This document shows, one piece after another, positions 9,273 to 19,349 of a stretch of DNA of 64,000 nucleotides. The notes beneath the pieces are model-generated. The model saw only the letters and a program-made list of their open reading frames with translations, was not told the origin of the DNA and did not search any database. The position numbers and the translations under genes were made by a program. Source of the DNA: Simkaniaceae bacterium. GTDB lineage: Bacteria > Chlamydiota > Chlamydiia > Chlamydiales > Simkaniaceae. The stretch's first letter is position 1. Each line of letters starts with the position of its first letter. The DNA is taken from positions 1 to 64,000 of the forward strand of contig JANQJL010000091.1 in NCBI GenBank assembly GCA_028281675.1. Direction: 5' to 3'.

Positions 9273-10715
9273 ATGGAAAGAATCTACGGTTTTTTTAGTC
9301 CTATTGACCGACGATTGTTAGAAAACCATCAGAGTGATCAAATGTCTTTTTTAAGGTTACAAGATTTTTGTGATCGTTTTTTTTCCTTTGGACCAGTTAA
9401 AAAGAATCTGCAGATTGATCATGCTAATACTACGGATACTCACAGAGCTTATACAATTCTTAACGAGAATCTCAGAGTCCCTTATTGGTATCTTACTGCG
9501 TTCATTAAAGTAATCACTGTTGCGACTCTTGTACGAAAATTTCCTAAGCTCATAGGACCCCTCTTAGTTACTGCTGTCTTTTTTAAATACCGAATCCGTT
9601 CCACCGAAACTCTTGGCCCTCCTCCTGCTCCTCTTCCTGACCCTCTTCATGAGCCTCTTCCTTTAGTTCCTCCACAACCTACCCCAGAACCAACTGTAAG
9701 TCAAGATGTTACAACTATAAAGGTGCAAAAAGAGCAATGCTATATTTACTCGAACCTCTTTATGATAGGAGTCACTCCCGATCAGTTAAATGACTATTTA
9801 GATAAAGCCACAGAACCAGGGGTAATGGTAGAGGTTAATATCGGAGAAGAAAGCAGAGAGTATGACAGGAAGTTTCTTGAGAGGTGCGCATTTTTCTTGG
9901 GGATTCTCTGCTGTGATATGGGGGAAGAAGAGAATAGGGTCGATCTTCACGATGGTTTTCCTGTTTCCCACGACCAACTGCAACAAATCCAGAAAGGCCT
10001 TTGGGAACAGAGTTGTTCGACTCCTGACGAGCAGCTTGTGGAGGCTATGGATTTTCTTGGCATTGATAAAGAACCAGATTGGAAACAACGAACGATAAGA
10101 GCGATTAGGGAATTGCAGAGCACCCTTTCTTCCGGTGAACTCCAGGAGGGAGAGGATAGCCCCCACCTCAACGCTGGTGGTCACGGAGCTTCCCCCAGTG
10201 TAAAAGTTGGGACCCCCTTCTATAACTCAGAACTAATGAAAGATATCAGATGCGAACTTAGCACTCCTGGTAGAAATCCGGAGCAAGACGTCATTCTAGA
10301 CGACGTTGAAAGATGCGTGGCCAATATTAATCACCATTGTAGTAACGCCCCTTGGAAGCAACATTACTATATCAACAAGCTTATCCATGACGTAGTTAGC
10401 CAATCCCTTGCTCGTCCAGATAATTTAATACCACTTCTTAACGAAATTCTTGAACGTCACCCAAGCATAGAAAAATATGTCACCATTCTCGTCCTTCCTG
10501 ACAGCGCAGACCACACCGATTTGCCCACCTTTCTTAGTAAAACAAATCTGCTGTGGCTTCAAGTGGGCAGTGATATGAAAAACTTTGATGTAACCACCCT
10601 TCCAGACTGTCCCAAGGTTTTTGTATTACAGACCGGACCAATTGGAGATGAAGAGGAAGAGCGACTGAAAGCAAAAATGCCAAATCTAATTACCCATGAA
10701 ATATTGCAATCTTAG
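9273..10715 (+). CDS. hypothetical protein with hydrophobic segment, Pro-rich linker and BTB/POZ-like domain; candidate secreted effector
   Basis: ATG at 9273 with AAGGAAG upstream; PPPAPLPDPLHEPLPLVPPQPTPEP linker; VEVNIGEESREYDRKFLERCAFFLGIL...VDLHDGFPVSHDQLQQIQKGLWE...EQLVEAMDFLGI resembles the BTB pattern. Confidence 0.75.
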   Translation: MERIYGFFSPIDRRLLENHQSDQMSFLRLQDFCDRFFSFGPVKKNLQIDHANTTDTHRAYTILNENLRVPYWYLTAFIKVITVATLVRKFPKLIGPLLVTAVFFKYRIRSTETLGPPPAPLPDPLHEPLPLVPPQPTPEPTVSQDVTTIKVQKEQCYIYSNLFMIGVTPDQLNDYLDKATEPGVMVEVNIGEESREYDRKFLERCAFFLGILCCDMGEEENRVDLHDGFPVSHDQLQQIQKGLWEQSCSTPDEQLVEAMDFLGIDKEPDWKQRTIRAIRELQSTLSSGELQEGEDSPHLNAGGHGASPSVKVGTPFYNSELMKDIRCELSTPGRNPEQDVILDDVERCVANINHHCSNAPWKQHYYINKLIHDVVSQSLARPDNLIPLLNEILERHPSIEKYVTILVLPDSADHTDLPTFLSKTNLLWLQVGSDMKNFDVTTLPDCPKVFVLQTGPIGDEEEERLKAKMPNLITHEILQS

Positions 10716-11467
10716 GGAGCTCCGTCTGGAGCTTGGGTTGCAACATAAGCAAGATGGGGAACACGCAAATCGATGATGAGTCTCTGATCTTGAACCTTCT
10801 TCTGGAAACGTTGGTAATTTCTCAACTCCTCTTCGTACCTCTTGGGAGAGAGTCTGAGGGTATGGCAAATGCCTCCAGGATATTCTAAGATCACAATCAT
10901 TTCCCTCCTCCCTAAAGAGTTCTCATTGCTACGGGAAAGATCGATTCGCTTCACCCTTTTTCCTAGCAGTGCGTAAAGGTGGTTAGCAAGGGCAACTTCC
11001 TCCCTTCTAAGTGGGAGAGACCAGGGAGGAACCTCTATGAGCCCAAGATAAAGCTCTGGGAGCTTTTTAGGGGTGAAATAAGGGCTTAAGGGAAAGAGAT
11101 ATCCCTCAAGATCAAGTGCAACATTTTCAAGATCTATCAAGGCAAAGGTGGGACTCCGAAGAGTATAATCAATATAAAGGGTGTCGGGGCTTAGATAGGA
11201 GGCTGAGACTTTTTTAATGAGTGGACTTTCCCTTAAGATCGTTTCTACTTCTTCGATCTCCATACTTTTAGGCTGATTGGCTGATAGCTCAAGTATCTCA
11301 GCCAAGTAATCGGTTTTCAGCCCCTCTTTTAAGGGACCTGTTTGGGCAATGATTTTGATAGGAACCTTTGGAAGCTCTCGAGATTCAAAATAGGAAAGGG
11401 TAAAATAAAAGCTTCCAATACATAGAAGGGAAAAACAAACAAGTAAGATGGGTCTTACATATCTCAT
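10712..11467 (-). CDS. ftsQ: cell-division protein FtsQ/DivIB-like (POTRA)
   Basis: N-terminal TM, POTRA-like region (ILRESPLIKKVSASYLSPDTLYIDYTLRSPTFALID), position directly after murC. Confidence 0.8.
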   Translation of the reverse strand: MRYVRPILLVCFSLLCIGSFYFTLSYFESRELPKVPIKIIAQTGPLKEGLKTDYLAEILELSANQPKSMEIEEVETILRESPLIKKVSASYLSPDTLYIDYTLRSPTFALIDLENVALDLEGYLFPLSPYFTPKKLPELYLGLIEVPPWSLPLRREEVALANHLYALLGKRVKRIDLSRSNENSLGRREMIVILEYPGGICHTLRLSPKRYEEELRNYQRFQKKVQDQRLIIDLRVPHLAYVATQAPDGAP

Positions 11468-12771
11468 GAAACTTCCTGGAGGATCATTGGTCCAATCTTT
11501 GTGATATCACCAGCACCAATTGTGATCAAAACATCTCCTGGAAGGAGCATCTTTGGAAGATAGCTCAGGAGTTTGTCTTTCTCTAAAAAGAGTGCACTAT
11601 TTCCCTCAATTTCTTTGAGAACCCTCTTACCGGTGATTCCGGGAATAGGTTTTTCCCCTGCCGGATATATGGAGGTGATGATTGCTAGATCTGCAAACTC
11701 AAAAGCTCCTTTAAAATCCTGAAGGAGGTCTTTTGTTCGAGTGAAACGATGGGGCTGGAATAGAGCAATAAGTCTCCCTTTTCCAAGGCCCTTTTTTAAA
11801 CTCTTTAAGAGGACTTTTATCTCAGTTGGATGGTGGGCATAATCATCATAAATCGTAATCCGATTAACTGTCCCAATTTTTTCTTGCCGCCTTTTGACCC
11901 CTTGAAAGCTTAAGAAAGCTTTTCGAATCTCTCTTTCTTGAATCCCAAGCTTGAGGGCCATTCCAAAAACCGCTAGGGCATTTAGAGCCAATTTTTCTCC
12001 CATAAGAGGGAGATGAATATCAGAGTAGACTTTCCCTTCAAATTGCGCTGAGAAAATCGTCTGTCTCCCTTTTTGGTGACATGAGAGTAATTTTAAATCT
12101 CCTTTTTTCCCATAGGAAATTCCATGAGGCGCAAGTTTCGCAAGAAGGGGGTCATCGCTGCACCAAAAAAGGAGGTTTTTGTCCTTTACACGAGAGATAA
12201 ATGTTTCGAACCCTTCGAGGAGGTTTTTTTCACTCTTCCAATAATCGAGGTGCTCCTTTTCAAGGTTCGTAATGATCGCTCCTTCTCCTTCATAATGGAG
12301 GAAACTCCCATCACTTTCATCGGCCTCTAGCGTAAAATACTCCCCTGTTCCATACCCTCCATTTTTTTGCAGGTTTTGAAGGATTCCTCCCACTGCAAAA
12401 GTGGGGTCTTCTCCTGCTGAATAAAGGACCCAGGTCAGGAGTGCTGAGGTACTTGTTTTTCCATGGGTTCCTGCAACAAGAAGCCCCTTTTTTCCTTCCA
12501 GGAGAACCTTTATGAGTTCTGAGCGGTGTAAAATGGGGAGGTTCCCTTTTTTTGCTAAGGAGAGTGTTGGGTGCTCTTTTTTTATCGCCGAGCTATAGAC
12601 GATGGTCCCCTCTTTGGGAAGAGCTTTACACCTTTTTACCCCTAGTTTTTCTAAGGACGAGGTGTCATTGATATCAAAGCCTGAAATGGGGATCCCTTTT
12701 TCGAGGAGGATATGTGCCAGGGCGCTCATTCCGATCCCACCAACACCTAAAAAATGGAATGATTTTGTCAT
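11464..12771 (-). CDS. murC: UDP-N-acetylmuramate--L-alanine ligase
   Basis: FLGVGGIGMSALAHILL, VAGTHGKTSTSALL, DDYAHHPTEI motifs. Confidence 0.95.
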   Translation of the reverse strand: MTKSFHFLGVGGIGMSALAHILLEKGIPISGFDINDTSSLEKLGVKRCKALPKEGTIVYSSAIKKEHPTLSLAKKGNLPILHRSELIKVLLEGKKGLLVAGTHGKTSTSALLTWVLYSAGEDPTFAVGGILQNLQKNGGYGTGEYFTLEADESDGSFLHYEGEGAIITNLEKEHLDYWKSEKNLLEGFETFISRVKDKNLLFWCSDDPLLAKLAPHGISYGKKGDLKLLSCHQKGRQTIFSAQFEGKVYSDIHLPLMGEKLALNALAVFGMALKLGIQEREIRKAFLSFQGVKRRQEKIGTVNRITIYDDYAHHPTEIKVLLKSLKKGLGKGRLIALFQPHRFTRTKDLLQDFKGAFEFADLAIITSIYPAGEKPIPGITGKRVLKEIEGNSALFLEKDKLLSYLPKMLLPGDVLITIGAGDITKIGPMILQEVS

Positions 12772-13880
12772 AAGCTATTCAACACGATTCTGCAGAGGTC
12801 TTGTTTGTTTTCTTCATCTTTGAAAGTCTGAAGTGCAGTTTTCATCATTTTTAATTTCTCCTGGGAGTTATCGAGCAATTCAACGATAGTAGCAGCTAAA
12901 GTAGCCCCTTGAAGCCCTTTTTCTTCCAATGTGATTGCCCCATTAATTTCATCTGTAACAAACGCAGCATTTTTTAGCTGATGATTTTCTGTTCCGAAAG
13001 GATAGGGGATGAGGATACTTGGAACGGTAAATTCAATAAGCTCAGCAAGTGTTGCAGCACCAGCTCTGGAAATACTTAAATCTGCTGCTGTCCACGCATA
13101 CTCCATCTTTTCTTCAAAAGCTTTAACAGAGAAGGCAATCTCGTGTTTTTTATAAATATCTCGAAGTTTTTCAGCCCGCTGAAGATCTCCAACAATGTGA
13201 ATCACCTGAAAATCGATTCCTTGACTAATGAGTGTTTCTAAGGCTCCACAACAAAAACGGTTGATCGCCTGTGCTCCTTGTGATCCCCCAAAAATAAGGA
13301 GGGTGAGCTTATCTTCCGGGAGCCCAAAGTAAGCCCGCGCCTTTTTTTTCGTTATCCCTTCTTCTTTTTTAAGAAGGGGCATCTGTACGCAAACGCTATT
13401 GGACTTTAGATACTCGGCGGCATGAGAAAATTGAATCGCTGAGACCTTTGCCCACTTGGAACAATACCGATTGACACGCCCCGGAAGTGCGTTGCTCTCA
13501 AAGATAACGATGGGAACCTTTTTTAACTTTGCAGCATAAATAGCAGGAAAGGTGTGATAACTCCCAAACCCCACGATTAAATCAGGCTTTTTCCTTCCAA
13601 AAAACTTGATACATCGGAGAAGACCTTTTGAAATCGAAAGAAGGGCCTTAAGAATTTTTAAGGGGTGTTGTTTAAAGGGCGTTGCACTTTGGATATCTAA
13701 AAACGGGAAGAGATCTTTTTTAAAGTAGACGTTTTTTTTTAGCCCTGCACCAATAAAGGTGATGTGGATATTGGGATGTTTTTGGATAAGTTCAAGAGCG
13801 AGTGCCTGAGCGGGAAAAATGTGCCCTCCAGTTCCCCCGGCTGCTATCATAATGTTTAGGTCGTTATCAGCTTTTTCCAT
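12768..13880 (-). CDS. murG: UDP-GlcNAc:undecaprenyl-PP-MurNAc-pentapeptide transferase
   Basis: IMIAAGGTGGHIFPAQALA, VGFGSYHTFPA, FGGSQGAQAIN, SRAGAATLAEL motifs. Confidence 0.95.
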   Translation of the reverse strand: MEKADNDLNIMIAAGGTGGHIFPAQALALELIQKHPNIHITFIGAGLKKNVYFKKDLFPFLDIQSATPFKQHPLKILKALLSISKGLLRCIKFFGRKKPDLIVGFGSYHTFPAIYAAKLKKVPIVIFESNALPGRVNRYCSKWAKVSAIQFSHAAEYLKSNSVCVQMPLLKKEEGITKKKARAYFGLPEDKLTLLIFGGSQGAQAINRFCCGALETLISQGIDFQVIHIVGDLQRAEKLRDIYKKHEIAFSVKAFEEKMEYAWTAADLSISRAGAATLAELIEFTVPSILIPYPFGTENHQLKNAAFVTDEINGAITLEEKGLQGATLAATIVELLDNSQEKLKMMKTALQTFKDEENKQDLCRIVLNSL

Positions 13881-13934
13881 GAGAGTCTATTCCTCATTAA
13901 AGGATTTAGTTAGTTTCTTCAGTTTTTGAGCAGA

Positions 13935-13996
13935 TTTTCTCTTTTCATTTTGATCACATTGCCCATAAGACAAGGGTTCAAAATGAAAAGAGAAAA
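13935..13996. promoter_or_regulatory. perfect 19-bp inverted repeat between murG and ftsW
   Basis: ttttctcttttcattttga (13935-13953) and tcaaaatgaaaagagaaaa (13978-13996), 24-nt loop. Confidence 0.7.
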
Positions 13997-14028
13997 GGTG
14001 CCAAAAAGTGTGAAATAAAAAATTAGCT

Positions 14029-15129
14029 TTATTGAGGGATAGGCTCATATTTTTCCTTGACTCTGTGAGCACTCATAATAAGGGCAATCGCAATGCAGTT
14101 TGCAAGTAAGGAAGATCCCCCCTGACTAAAAAAGGGAAGATTTGTCCCCTTACTGGGAAGGAGTCCAGAGACGACTCCCAAATTTAAAAAAGCCTGAATC
14201 GAAATGAGGAAAATCATGACACTTGCCACGTAAAAACCTCCTTTGACCTCTGCTTTTAGAGCAATATGGAAGCCACTATAAGCGATTGAAAGATAAAGAA
14301 GTACTAAAAATAGGACTCCAATAAATCCAAGTTCTTCGGCGTATATAGCTGCGATATAATCACTCCGCGCTTCAGGCAAATAGTTTAACTTCTGGAGACT
14401 CTCTCCGACTCCCCGTCCAAAAAGGCCACCCGATCCGGCTGCTATTTTTGCTTGATAGGGTTGATGCCCTTTTCCTAAGAGATCAAGTTCTGGATGAAGA
14501 TAGATTTGAATCCTCTCCTTAACATAGGGCATCTGGAAGGCTGTAACACCGCCAATTCCACCTAAAAATAAAACGGGAAGGAGCCAATAAAGCCATTTCA
14601 CACGGCAAAGAAAAAAGAGGGCCATCATGGTAGCCATGATGATCATAACCGCACCATTATCAGGTTCAATAAGGATCAAGAAAAGAGGAACTGAAAGGCG
14701 GAGAATCGTTAAATAAAAGCGCTTTAGGGTCATCTTTTCCTCTTTTAAATAGAGGTGGATAAAGAAAAGAGGGGCAATCACCTTCATGAACTCAGAGGGT
14801 TGAAAAGAAATAGGACCGATAAAAATCCATCGATGGGCACCGTTAAGAGCCCGCCCAATTCCTGGTACAAAAACTAAAAGTAAGCAGACAATGCATCCAT
14901 AAAAAAGGTAGGGAGAGTAGTCCAAGAGCTTTTGATAGCCAAAAAAATAAACAAGAAGGGCAAGAACAACCCCCAAACACCCATAAATGAGTTGCTTGAT
15001 GAGGGCGTGGTGGGTACTAATATTTAAACTTCGATCGATCACCTCAGCAGAGGTGGTATCGAAGACCATCAAGATTCCGATTGCAAAGAGGATCGTGACA
15101 AATGAAAGGAGAAAATAAACGCTTTTCAT
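14029..15129 (-). CDS. ftsW: lipid II polymerase / division protein FtsW (SEDS)
   Basis: Multi-TM; FIGPISFQPSEFMK and FFSQGGSSLLANC motifs. Confidence 0.94.
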   Translation of the reverse strand: MKSVYFLLSFVTILFAIGILMVFDTTSAEVIDRSLNISTHHALIKQLIYGCLGVVLALLVYFFGYQKLLDYSPYLFYGCIVCLLLVFVPGIGRALNGAHRWIFIGPISFQPSEFMKVIAPLFFIHLYLKEEKMTLKRFYLTILRLSVPLFLILIEPDNGAVMIIMATMMALFFLCRVKWLYWLLPVLFLGGIGGVTAFQMPYVKERIQIYLHPELDLLGKGHQPYQAKIAAGSGGLFGRGVGESLQKLNYLPEARSDYIAAIYAEELGFIGVLFLVLLYLSIAYSGFHIALKAEVKGGFYVASVMIFLISIQAFLNLGVVSGLLPSKGTNLPFFSQGGSSLLANCIAIALIMSAHRVKEKYEPIPQ

Positions 15130-15773
15130 TTTATCTTTAAACGGTCGCCAGGACGGAGCCGTTTTGCTTTTTCCTCATTGATATTGTTGAGCTTAAGAAG
15201 TTCTTCTACTTGCATGTGATGCTTTTGTGCAATCGTCCATGGACTATCGCCTCCTTTCACCACATAGTATTTTCCTTCTTCTTTTGCCGCTATTTTACTT
15301 GGAGCTTTTCGCTCAGGAAGCTTAAGCTCTTGTCCAATTTGGAGGCGAGAGTTCGGAAGCTTATTAAGCTTCATGATTTCATCAACGCTTACTCCATGGC
15401 TTCGAGCAATTTTCTCAAGGGCATCCCCTTTTTCAACAGTAACAACGCGAGGAAGAGACTTTACTGGAGCCTTAAAGGGAGGCTTTTCTTCCTCTTTTTT
15501 TGTAGGAGTGAGAACGGGTGGAAGGGGGAGATCCTCTTTGACCTCTTCAACTACTTTAGTCATTGCAGTATATTTGCTGATGACTTGATCCACTTGGTCT
15601 CCTCCGTCTTTCGCGGTAGGAGTGAGTTTTGCTACAACGTCGGCCTCCTCAGCTTTAGGCTCAGAGACCATAAGGTTGACATTTGGCTCATTTTTAAGAG
15701 AGCTGACAAAGAGGGTCACTAGGAGCCCTGCATTAATCAAAACGGCGACGATAATTATGTCTCTTCGATTCAT
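15126..15773 (-). CDS. LysM-repeat protein (NlpD-like)
   Basis: N-terminal TM; two LysM motifs (VEKGDALEKIARSHGVSVDEIMKLNKLPNSRLQIGQELKLP; YVVKGGDSPWTIAQKHHMQVEELLKLNNI). Confidence 0.9.
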   Translation of the reverse strand: MNRRDIIIVAVLINAGLLVTLFVSSLKNEPNVNLMVSEPKAEEADVVAKLTPTAKDGGDQVDQVISKYTAMTKVVEEVKEDLPLPPVLTPTKKEEEKPPFKAPVKSLPRVVTVEKGDALEKIARSHGVSVDEIMKLNKLPNSRLQIGQELKLPERKAPSKIAAKEEGKYYVVKGGDSPWTIAQKHHMQVEELLKLNNINEEKAKRLRPGDRLKIK

Positions 15774-15775
15774 CT

Positions 15776-16915
15776 TTATTCCTTCAGCTTTTTCACATAC
15801 TCTTTAAACTTACTCCCCCGTTCTTCGTAGCTTTGAAATTGATCAAAGCTTGCGGCTCCTGGTGAGAGGAGGATTGTATCTCCTTTTTGAGATTCTAGGT
15901 AGGCCTCTCTAACCGCTTCTTCTAAACCTTTGCAGAGTTTAACGCCTCCTAGTTCTCTCTCAATTTGAGGGGCTGTCTCACCAATTGCAAAAACTTTTCT
16001 GACCTTTTTTTGAAAGGGCTTTTTCCATTTCTCAAAAGTTTCTCCCTTTCCCTTTCCACCAGCAATTAGAAGAACAGGTCCTTCTAATTTCGATAGCCCA
16101 TATAGGACAGCTTGTCCATTTGTCCCTTTACTATCATTAATAAAGGTCACCCCTTTTATTTCTCCTACCCACTCCATCCTGTGGGGAGGCCTTTGAAAGG
16201 TTTTCAAAGCCGCTATAAAAGACTCCCAAGTCAACCCCAATTTTTGGGATAAGGCCCACGCGGCTTGGCTTAAAGGGTCGCTATCTATTTGCCAGTATCT
16301 CTCGTTTTCCGTTAGTTGTAAATAAGAATCCTCATCCATAACCCCCCCCTCTTTTACTAAATCTCTTAAGCGATATTTTGTTTTCTTATAATCTTCAAAA
16401 CTCTCATACCGATCTAAATGATCAGGAGAAATATTTGTAATAAGACCGTATTCAAAACACCTTGTCGTCATCGTTTCGAGTTGGTACGAGCTTAGTTCAA
16501 TGACCAAAAGTTCATCTGGATCGGGATTGCATGCATAGTCTGCAACACTTGTTCCCATATTCCCTAGAGCGCGGGCTTTGATCCCTACCGATTGTAATAT
16601 ATGGATGAGGAGTAGAGTGAGCGTTGTCTTTCCATTTGTTCCTGTAATTCCAATGGCACGGTTTTTTAAAAAGCGCATTGCAAATTCCACCTCCCCAATT
16701 GCCTTTCTCCCCTTTACTTGAAGGTGATTTCGAGAAATTCCAGGCGATACAATGGTAAGGTCAACTGTGCCAACCTCCGCCGTTTCGGGGAAGACTTTAA
16801 TCCCCTCGAATTTTTGAGGATTTTGATCAACAGCAACCACTTCATACCCCTGCTTAAGGAGAAGTTTTGCCGCTCCCCTTCCACTAATACCAAGTCCTAT
16901 TACAAGTGCTTTCAT
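15776..16915 (-). CDS. murD: UDP-N-acetylmuramoylalanine--D-glutamate ligase
   Basis: ALVIGLGISGRGAAKLL, GITGTNGKTTLTLLL, INDSKGTNGQAVLYGL; start at MKALVIGL. Confidence 0.94.
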   Translation of the reverse strand: MKALVIGLGISGRGAAKLLLKQGYEVVAVDQNPQKFEGIKVFPETAEVGTVDLTIVSPGISRNHLQVKGRKAIGEVEFAMRFLKNRAIGITGTNGKTTLTLLLIHILQSVGIKARALGNMGTSVADYACNPDPDELLVIELSSYQLETMTTRCFEYGLITNISPDHLDRYESFEDYKKTKYRLRDLVKEGGVMDEDSYLQLTENERYWQIDSDPLSQAAWALSQKLGLTWESFIAALKTFQRPPHRMEWVGEIKGVTFINDSKGTNGQAVLYGLSKLEGPVLLIAGGKGKGETFEKWKKPFQKKVRKVFAIGETAPQIERELGGVKLCKGLEEAVREAYLESQKGDTILLSPGAASFDQFQSYEERGSKFKEYVKKLKE

Positions 16916-18069
16916 CACTGGAACTTTATAGAGGCTAAGCCGATTAATGCAAGAGTGAGCCCAATAATCCAAAAGCGGATCACCACTTTTTGTTCCGGCC
17001 ACCCCTTAAACTCAAAGTGGTGGTGAAGCGGGGCGCATCGAAACACTCTTTTTTTATTCCGATAACGGTAACTGAGAACCTGCAAAATCACAGAAACGGC
17101 TTCGATAACAAAGATACCTCCTACAAGGGCAAGTAAAAATTCTCGCCGCATTAAGACTGCGGCAGTTCCTAAGATCCCACCGAGAGCGAGAGAGCCGGTA
17201 TCACCCATAAAAACTTGGGCAGGATAACCATTATACCATAAAAATCCTAAACACGCTCCTGCTGTTGCGCATAAATAAACTCCAATCTCTGCACATCCTT
17301 CAATATAGGGAATGTTTAAGTAACGGGCCATTTCTCTATTATTGGATAAGAAGGCAAAGATCGAGAAAACGATGGAGACTAAAATAATGCAACCAGAGGC
17401 AAGACCATCGAGACCATCGGTTAAATTGACTGCATTGGAAGAACCAGTTACTACAACCATCGTAAGAATAAATGCTAAGATTAACCCAGCTCCACTCAAA
17501 ATAAATAGCGCTCCCTTTTTGAATGGAAAAAAATACTCCCCATAATTTCCCCCTGGAGGAGAAAACCAACTACCAAAGTTAACCGCTTCACTTAAAGGGG
17601 GCCATAGCAAATAAAGACCTAATAAACCTGCAAAAAGGAGTTGCAATCCAAATTTCTTCTTAGCAGGAAGTCCCTTCGAATTTTTATACTTCATCTTGAG
17701 ATAATCATCCATCCCTCCAAGAAAGCCAAGCCACAGCGTTGCTAAACAGAGGATCAAAGTAAATGAGCTCTTTAGGTCCATCCATAAAAGGAGAGCAATT
17801 AACATCGAAACCAAAATCAAAATCCCCCCCATTGTAGGAGTCGTTTTTTTCTTTTGGTGAAGCTCTGCAAGCATCGGGCAATCTTCCACCCTTATCGACT
17901 GCCCCGTCTTCAAAGCATAAAGCTTATTGATGAACCGGGGCCCCATGAAAATGGTTAGAAGGAGGGTTGTCATGGCAGCCAAGATCATCCGTGTCGATGC
18001 ATAGAGAAAGACTGCTGGAATTTTCATCGCCGTATGATAAGTCAAATGTTGCAATAGCAAATAAATCAT
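16915..18069 (-). CDS. mraY: phospho-N-acetylmuramoyl-pentapeptide transferase
   Basis: TPTMGGILIL, NAVNLTDGLDGLA, FMGDTGSLALGG, PLHHHFE motifs. Confidence 0.96.
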   Translation of the reverse strand: MIYLLLQHLTYHTAMKIPAVFLYASTRMILAAMTTLLLTIFMGPRFINKLYALKTGQSIRVEDCPMLAELHQKKKTTPTMGGILILVSMLIALLLWMDLKSSFTLILCLATLWLGFLGGMDDYLKMKYKNSKGLPAKKKFGLQLLFAGLLGLYLLWPPLSEAVNFGSWFSPPGGNYGEYFFPFKKGALFILSGAGLILAFILTMVVVTGSSNAVNLTDGLDGLASGCIILVSIVFSIFAFLSNNREMARYLNIPYIEGCAEIGVYLCATAGACLGFLWYNGYPAQVFMGDTGSLALGGILGTAAVLMRREFLLALVGGIFVIEAVSVILQVLSYRYRNKKRVFRCAPLHHHFEFKGWPEQKVVIRFWIIGLTLALIGLASIKFQ

Positions 18070-18073
18070 CTCC

Positions 18074-19318
18074 TTAGATATTCTCCAATACCGTCCATAA
18101 TCTAAATGAGTTTGATCCTTTTATCAGGACTACATCCCCCTCTTCCATCACTTCCTTTAAACGGGTTGCCGCCTCTTCCTTCTCTTCAAAAAGCTCAGCA
18201 CGCTTTCCACCTCTCTCAAATACCTCTATCATTGGCCTACACTCTTTTCCAACGCAAAGAAGCTGGTCAATCACAGGAAAGGCGCACTCTGCCACCTCGC
18301 GATGACTTACCTCCTCAAAAGCGCCCAGCTCTTTCATTGCCCCAAAAAGGGCAATCCGTTTTTTCCCTTCAGGCATCCCTATGAAGGCTGCTTTAGATGC
18401 AACTGGAGAAGCATTATAAGAGTCATCGATAAAGAGAACACCCTTTTTTTCGATCTTTTCGCCTCGATGATCAAACGGTTTTAATTTTTTTGCTCCCCTT
18501 TTAATCTCCTCATCACTCATCCCTAAAAAACGGGCAACAGAAACGGCGGCGGCAAAATTTTCTAAAAGCTGGAGCTGATCAAAAGGGGCCCTAAGATCGC
18601 ATTTTTTAAACCATGTTTTTGGGGCCTTAATCTTCCGCACCGCTTCAAACCCTTCCGTATCCTGGTTTAAAAAGGCATGCTCCATACTCTTCGGCTGAAA
18701 CATCTCACACTTTGCCTCAGCAATCTCCTTGATGTCATCAAAAAAGGCAGAATGAACTAAACTCAGTTTCGTTAAAACGCCTAGCTGGGGAGGGGCTATT
18801 TCAACCAACCGACTAAGTTCCCCTTTTTGGCTCATTCCCATCTCTAAAACAAAGATTTCATCCCCTCCTTTCCAATTAAGGATCGTAAGGGGAAGCCCCA
18901 CCTGAGAGTTCATACTTCCAGGACTTTTCGCCACTCGAAACTTTTCAGCAAGGATGGTTGCAAGGAACTCTTTCGCAGTTGTCTTCCCAACCGTTCCTGT
19001 CACACCAATGACAAGAGGGGTTTTCTCTTTAAACACTCCCCTAGCAAGCTCTTGAAGAGCCCATTTCACATCACTCACAGGAATGAGCTCCATCCCAAAA
19101 TTAGAACCCACATAATCTTTTGAAACAATCGCTGCTACCCCCCCTTTTTCTGCAACCTCTTCCAAAAACTGATAGCCATTAACTTTTTCACCACTAAGTG
19201 CAAAAAAAAGGGTCCCTTTTTGAACCTTCCGACTATCAAATGCTACGTGGGTAATCGCATCATCTCTAATCGAGTGATGCCTAAAAAACTTTGCGATTTC
19301 GTGAACTGTTTTTCTCAT
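18074..19318 (-). CDS. murF: UDP-MurNAc-tripeptide--D-alanyl-D-alanine ligase
   Basis: GVTGTVGKTTAKEFLATIL, FIDDSYNASPVA, VLIKGSNSFRL motifs. Confidence 0.94.
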   Translation of the reverse strand: MRKTVHEIAKFFRHHSIRDDAITHVAFDSRKVQKGTLFFALSGEKVNGYQFLEEVAEKGGVAAIVSKDYVGSNFGMELIPVSDVKWALQELARGVFKEKTPLVIGVTGTVGKTTAKEFLATILAEKFRVAKSPGSMNSQVGLPLTILNWKGGDEIFVLEMGMSQKGELSRLVEIAPPQLGVLTKLSLVHSAFFDDIKEIAEAKCEMFQPKSMEHAFLNQDTEGFEAVRKIKAPKTWFKKCDLRAPFDQLQLLENFAAAVSVARFLGMSDEEIKRGAKKLKPFDHRGEKIEKKGVLFIDDSYNASPVASKAAFIGMPEGKKRIALFGAMKELGAFEEVSHREVAECAFPVIDQLLCVGKECRPMIEVFERGGKRAELFEEKEEAATRLKEVMEEGDVVLIKGSNSFRLWTVLENI

Positions 19319-19349
19319 CCTTCTACCAAAATATCTGACTCAAACTTTT

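Noticed and set aside
13887-14072. Small ORF between murG and ftsW
   Set aside because: Overlaps the perfect inverted repeat and the ftsW 3' end; low-complexity translation, more likely non-coding
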